Below, piece by piece: positions 63,611 through 64,000 of a stretch of DNA of 64,000 bases. The stretch's first letter is position 1; each line of letters opens with the position of its first letter. The position numbers and the translations under genes are program-made. A model generated the notes under the pieces. That model was not told where the DNA came from, did no database searches, and saw only the letters and a list, made by a program, of their open reading frames with translations. Origin of the DNA: Thunnus maccoyii (Eukaryota; Chordata; Actinopteri; Scombriformes; Scombridae); contig NC_056546.1 in assembly GCF_910596095.1 (NCBI RefSeq), positions 7,563,425 through 7,627,424 on the forward strand, written 5' to 3'.

Positions 63611-64000
63611 TTGTACAAACTCTTAACAGCTAAAACATTTTCCACAGGGTGGGAGTAGAGAGATGTTTTCCTCCGCAGTCGTAGATGCTTTATCTCAGGT
63701 GCAGGCTCTGAACTCCTTAACAAAGTATGCTGAAACAATTATGTGGCTCCTTTTAAAGATTTACTCCTGCAACATCTCGACCCCAGGGTGGGTTCAGAGA
63801 AACATGACGAGCCGAAGTGTTGCAAAAGTAATGCTGACTTGGTGCAAATGTAGCAACAACTCAGCAGAGGAAAAGATCAAAATTCTGCCTATCTTTGGAC
63901 ATGAGACCACAGCACAAGCCACCCATTCCTGTAAACTGCACTGGGAAGTGAGCGCCGGTGCTCTGTGCACCCAGAGAGGGGCCACGCTGACCCCATTACA
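63611..64000. other. Intergenic, nothing recognised
   Basis: No gene or classifiable repeat up to the window end. In human the next gene beyond ACTR2 is SPRED2, but none of it is visible here. Confidence 0.5.

Overview
This window is vertebrate nuclear DNA, almost certainly from a teleost (probably percomorph) fish. It is AT-rich and intron-rich. It is full of CA/GT microsatellites and typical fish mobile DNA: hAT, Tc1 and foldback MITEs, L1-like and other LINE fragments, and a tRNA-derived SINE. Four protein-coding genes can be read, all on the + strand. Exons were placed by homology, GT/AG boundaries and reading-phase agreement.

Layout: 1-12 kb is mostly intergenic, with a CpG-rich, CAG/GA-repeat block near 2.0-2.6 kb (possible promoter) and several repeat fragments. 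12.1-17.1 kb holds lgalsl (galectin-like protein, five coding exons, 178 aa), followed by a long AT-rich tail with candidate polyadenylation signals. 22.8-27.3 kb is a repeat cluster: a decayed L1-like LINE, a hairpin element and a TTAA-flanked foldback. 27.5-30.7 kb holds a three-exon gene of 486 aa joining an N-terminal THAP domain to eight C2H2/C2HC zinc fingers; its first intron carries a hAT MITE nested in another hAT MITE. 31.4-36.1 kb is another repeat cluster, including a Tc1 remnant with recognisable transposase pieces. 36.4-44.5 kb holds aftph (aftiphilin, nine coding exons, 782 aa). 46.5-59.1 kb holds actr2 (Arp2 of the Arp2/3 complex, ten coding exons including a 15-nt microexon, 399 aa), with its 3' UTR running to about 60.7 kb. 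The remaining 3.3 kb is intergenic, including a foldback apparently nested in a hAT-like element.

lgalsl, aftph and actr2 all lie in human 2p14, so the block is conserved vertebrate synteny. The THAP-zinc-finger gene is the lineage-specific addition. Functionally, actr2 (branched-actin nucleation) and aftph (clathrin/AP-1 trafficking) are housekeeping cell-biology genes, lgalsl is a galectin-fold protein without the usual sugar-binding residues, and the THAP-ZNF gene is a likely DNA-binding regulator of transposon-related origin. I found no operon-like, CRISPR, phage or other clearly novel system. The most rewarding items are the actr2 microexon in the D-loop, a possible truncating alternative exon next to it, the THAP-C2H2 gene with its duplicated three-finger block, and a four-copy family of TTAA-flanked foldback elements.
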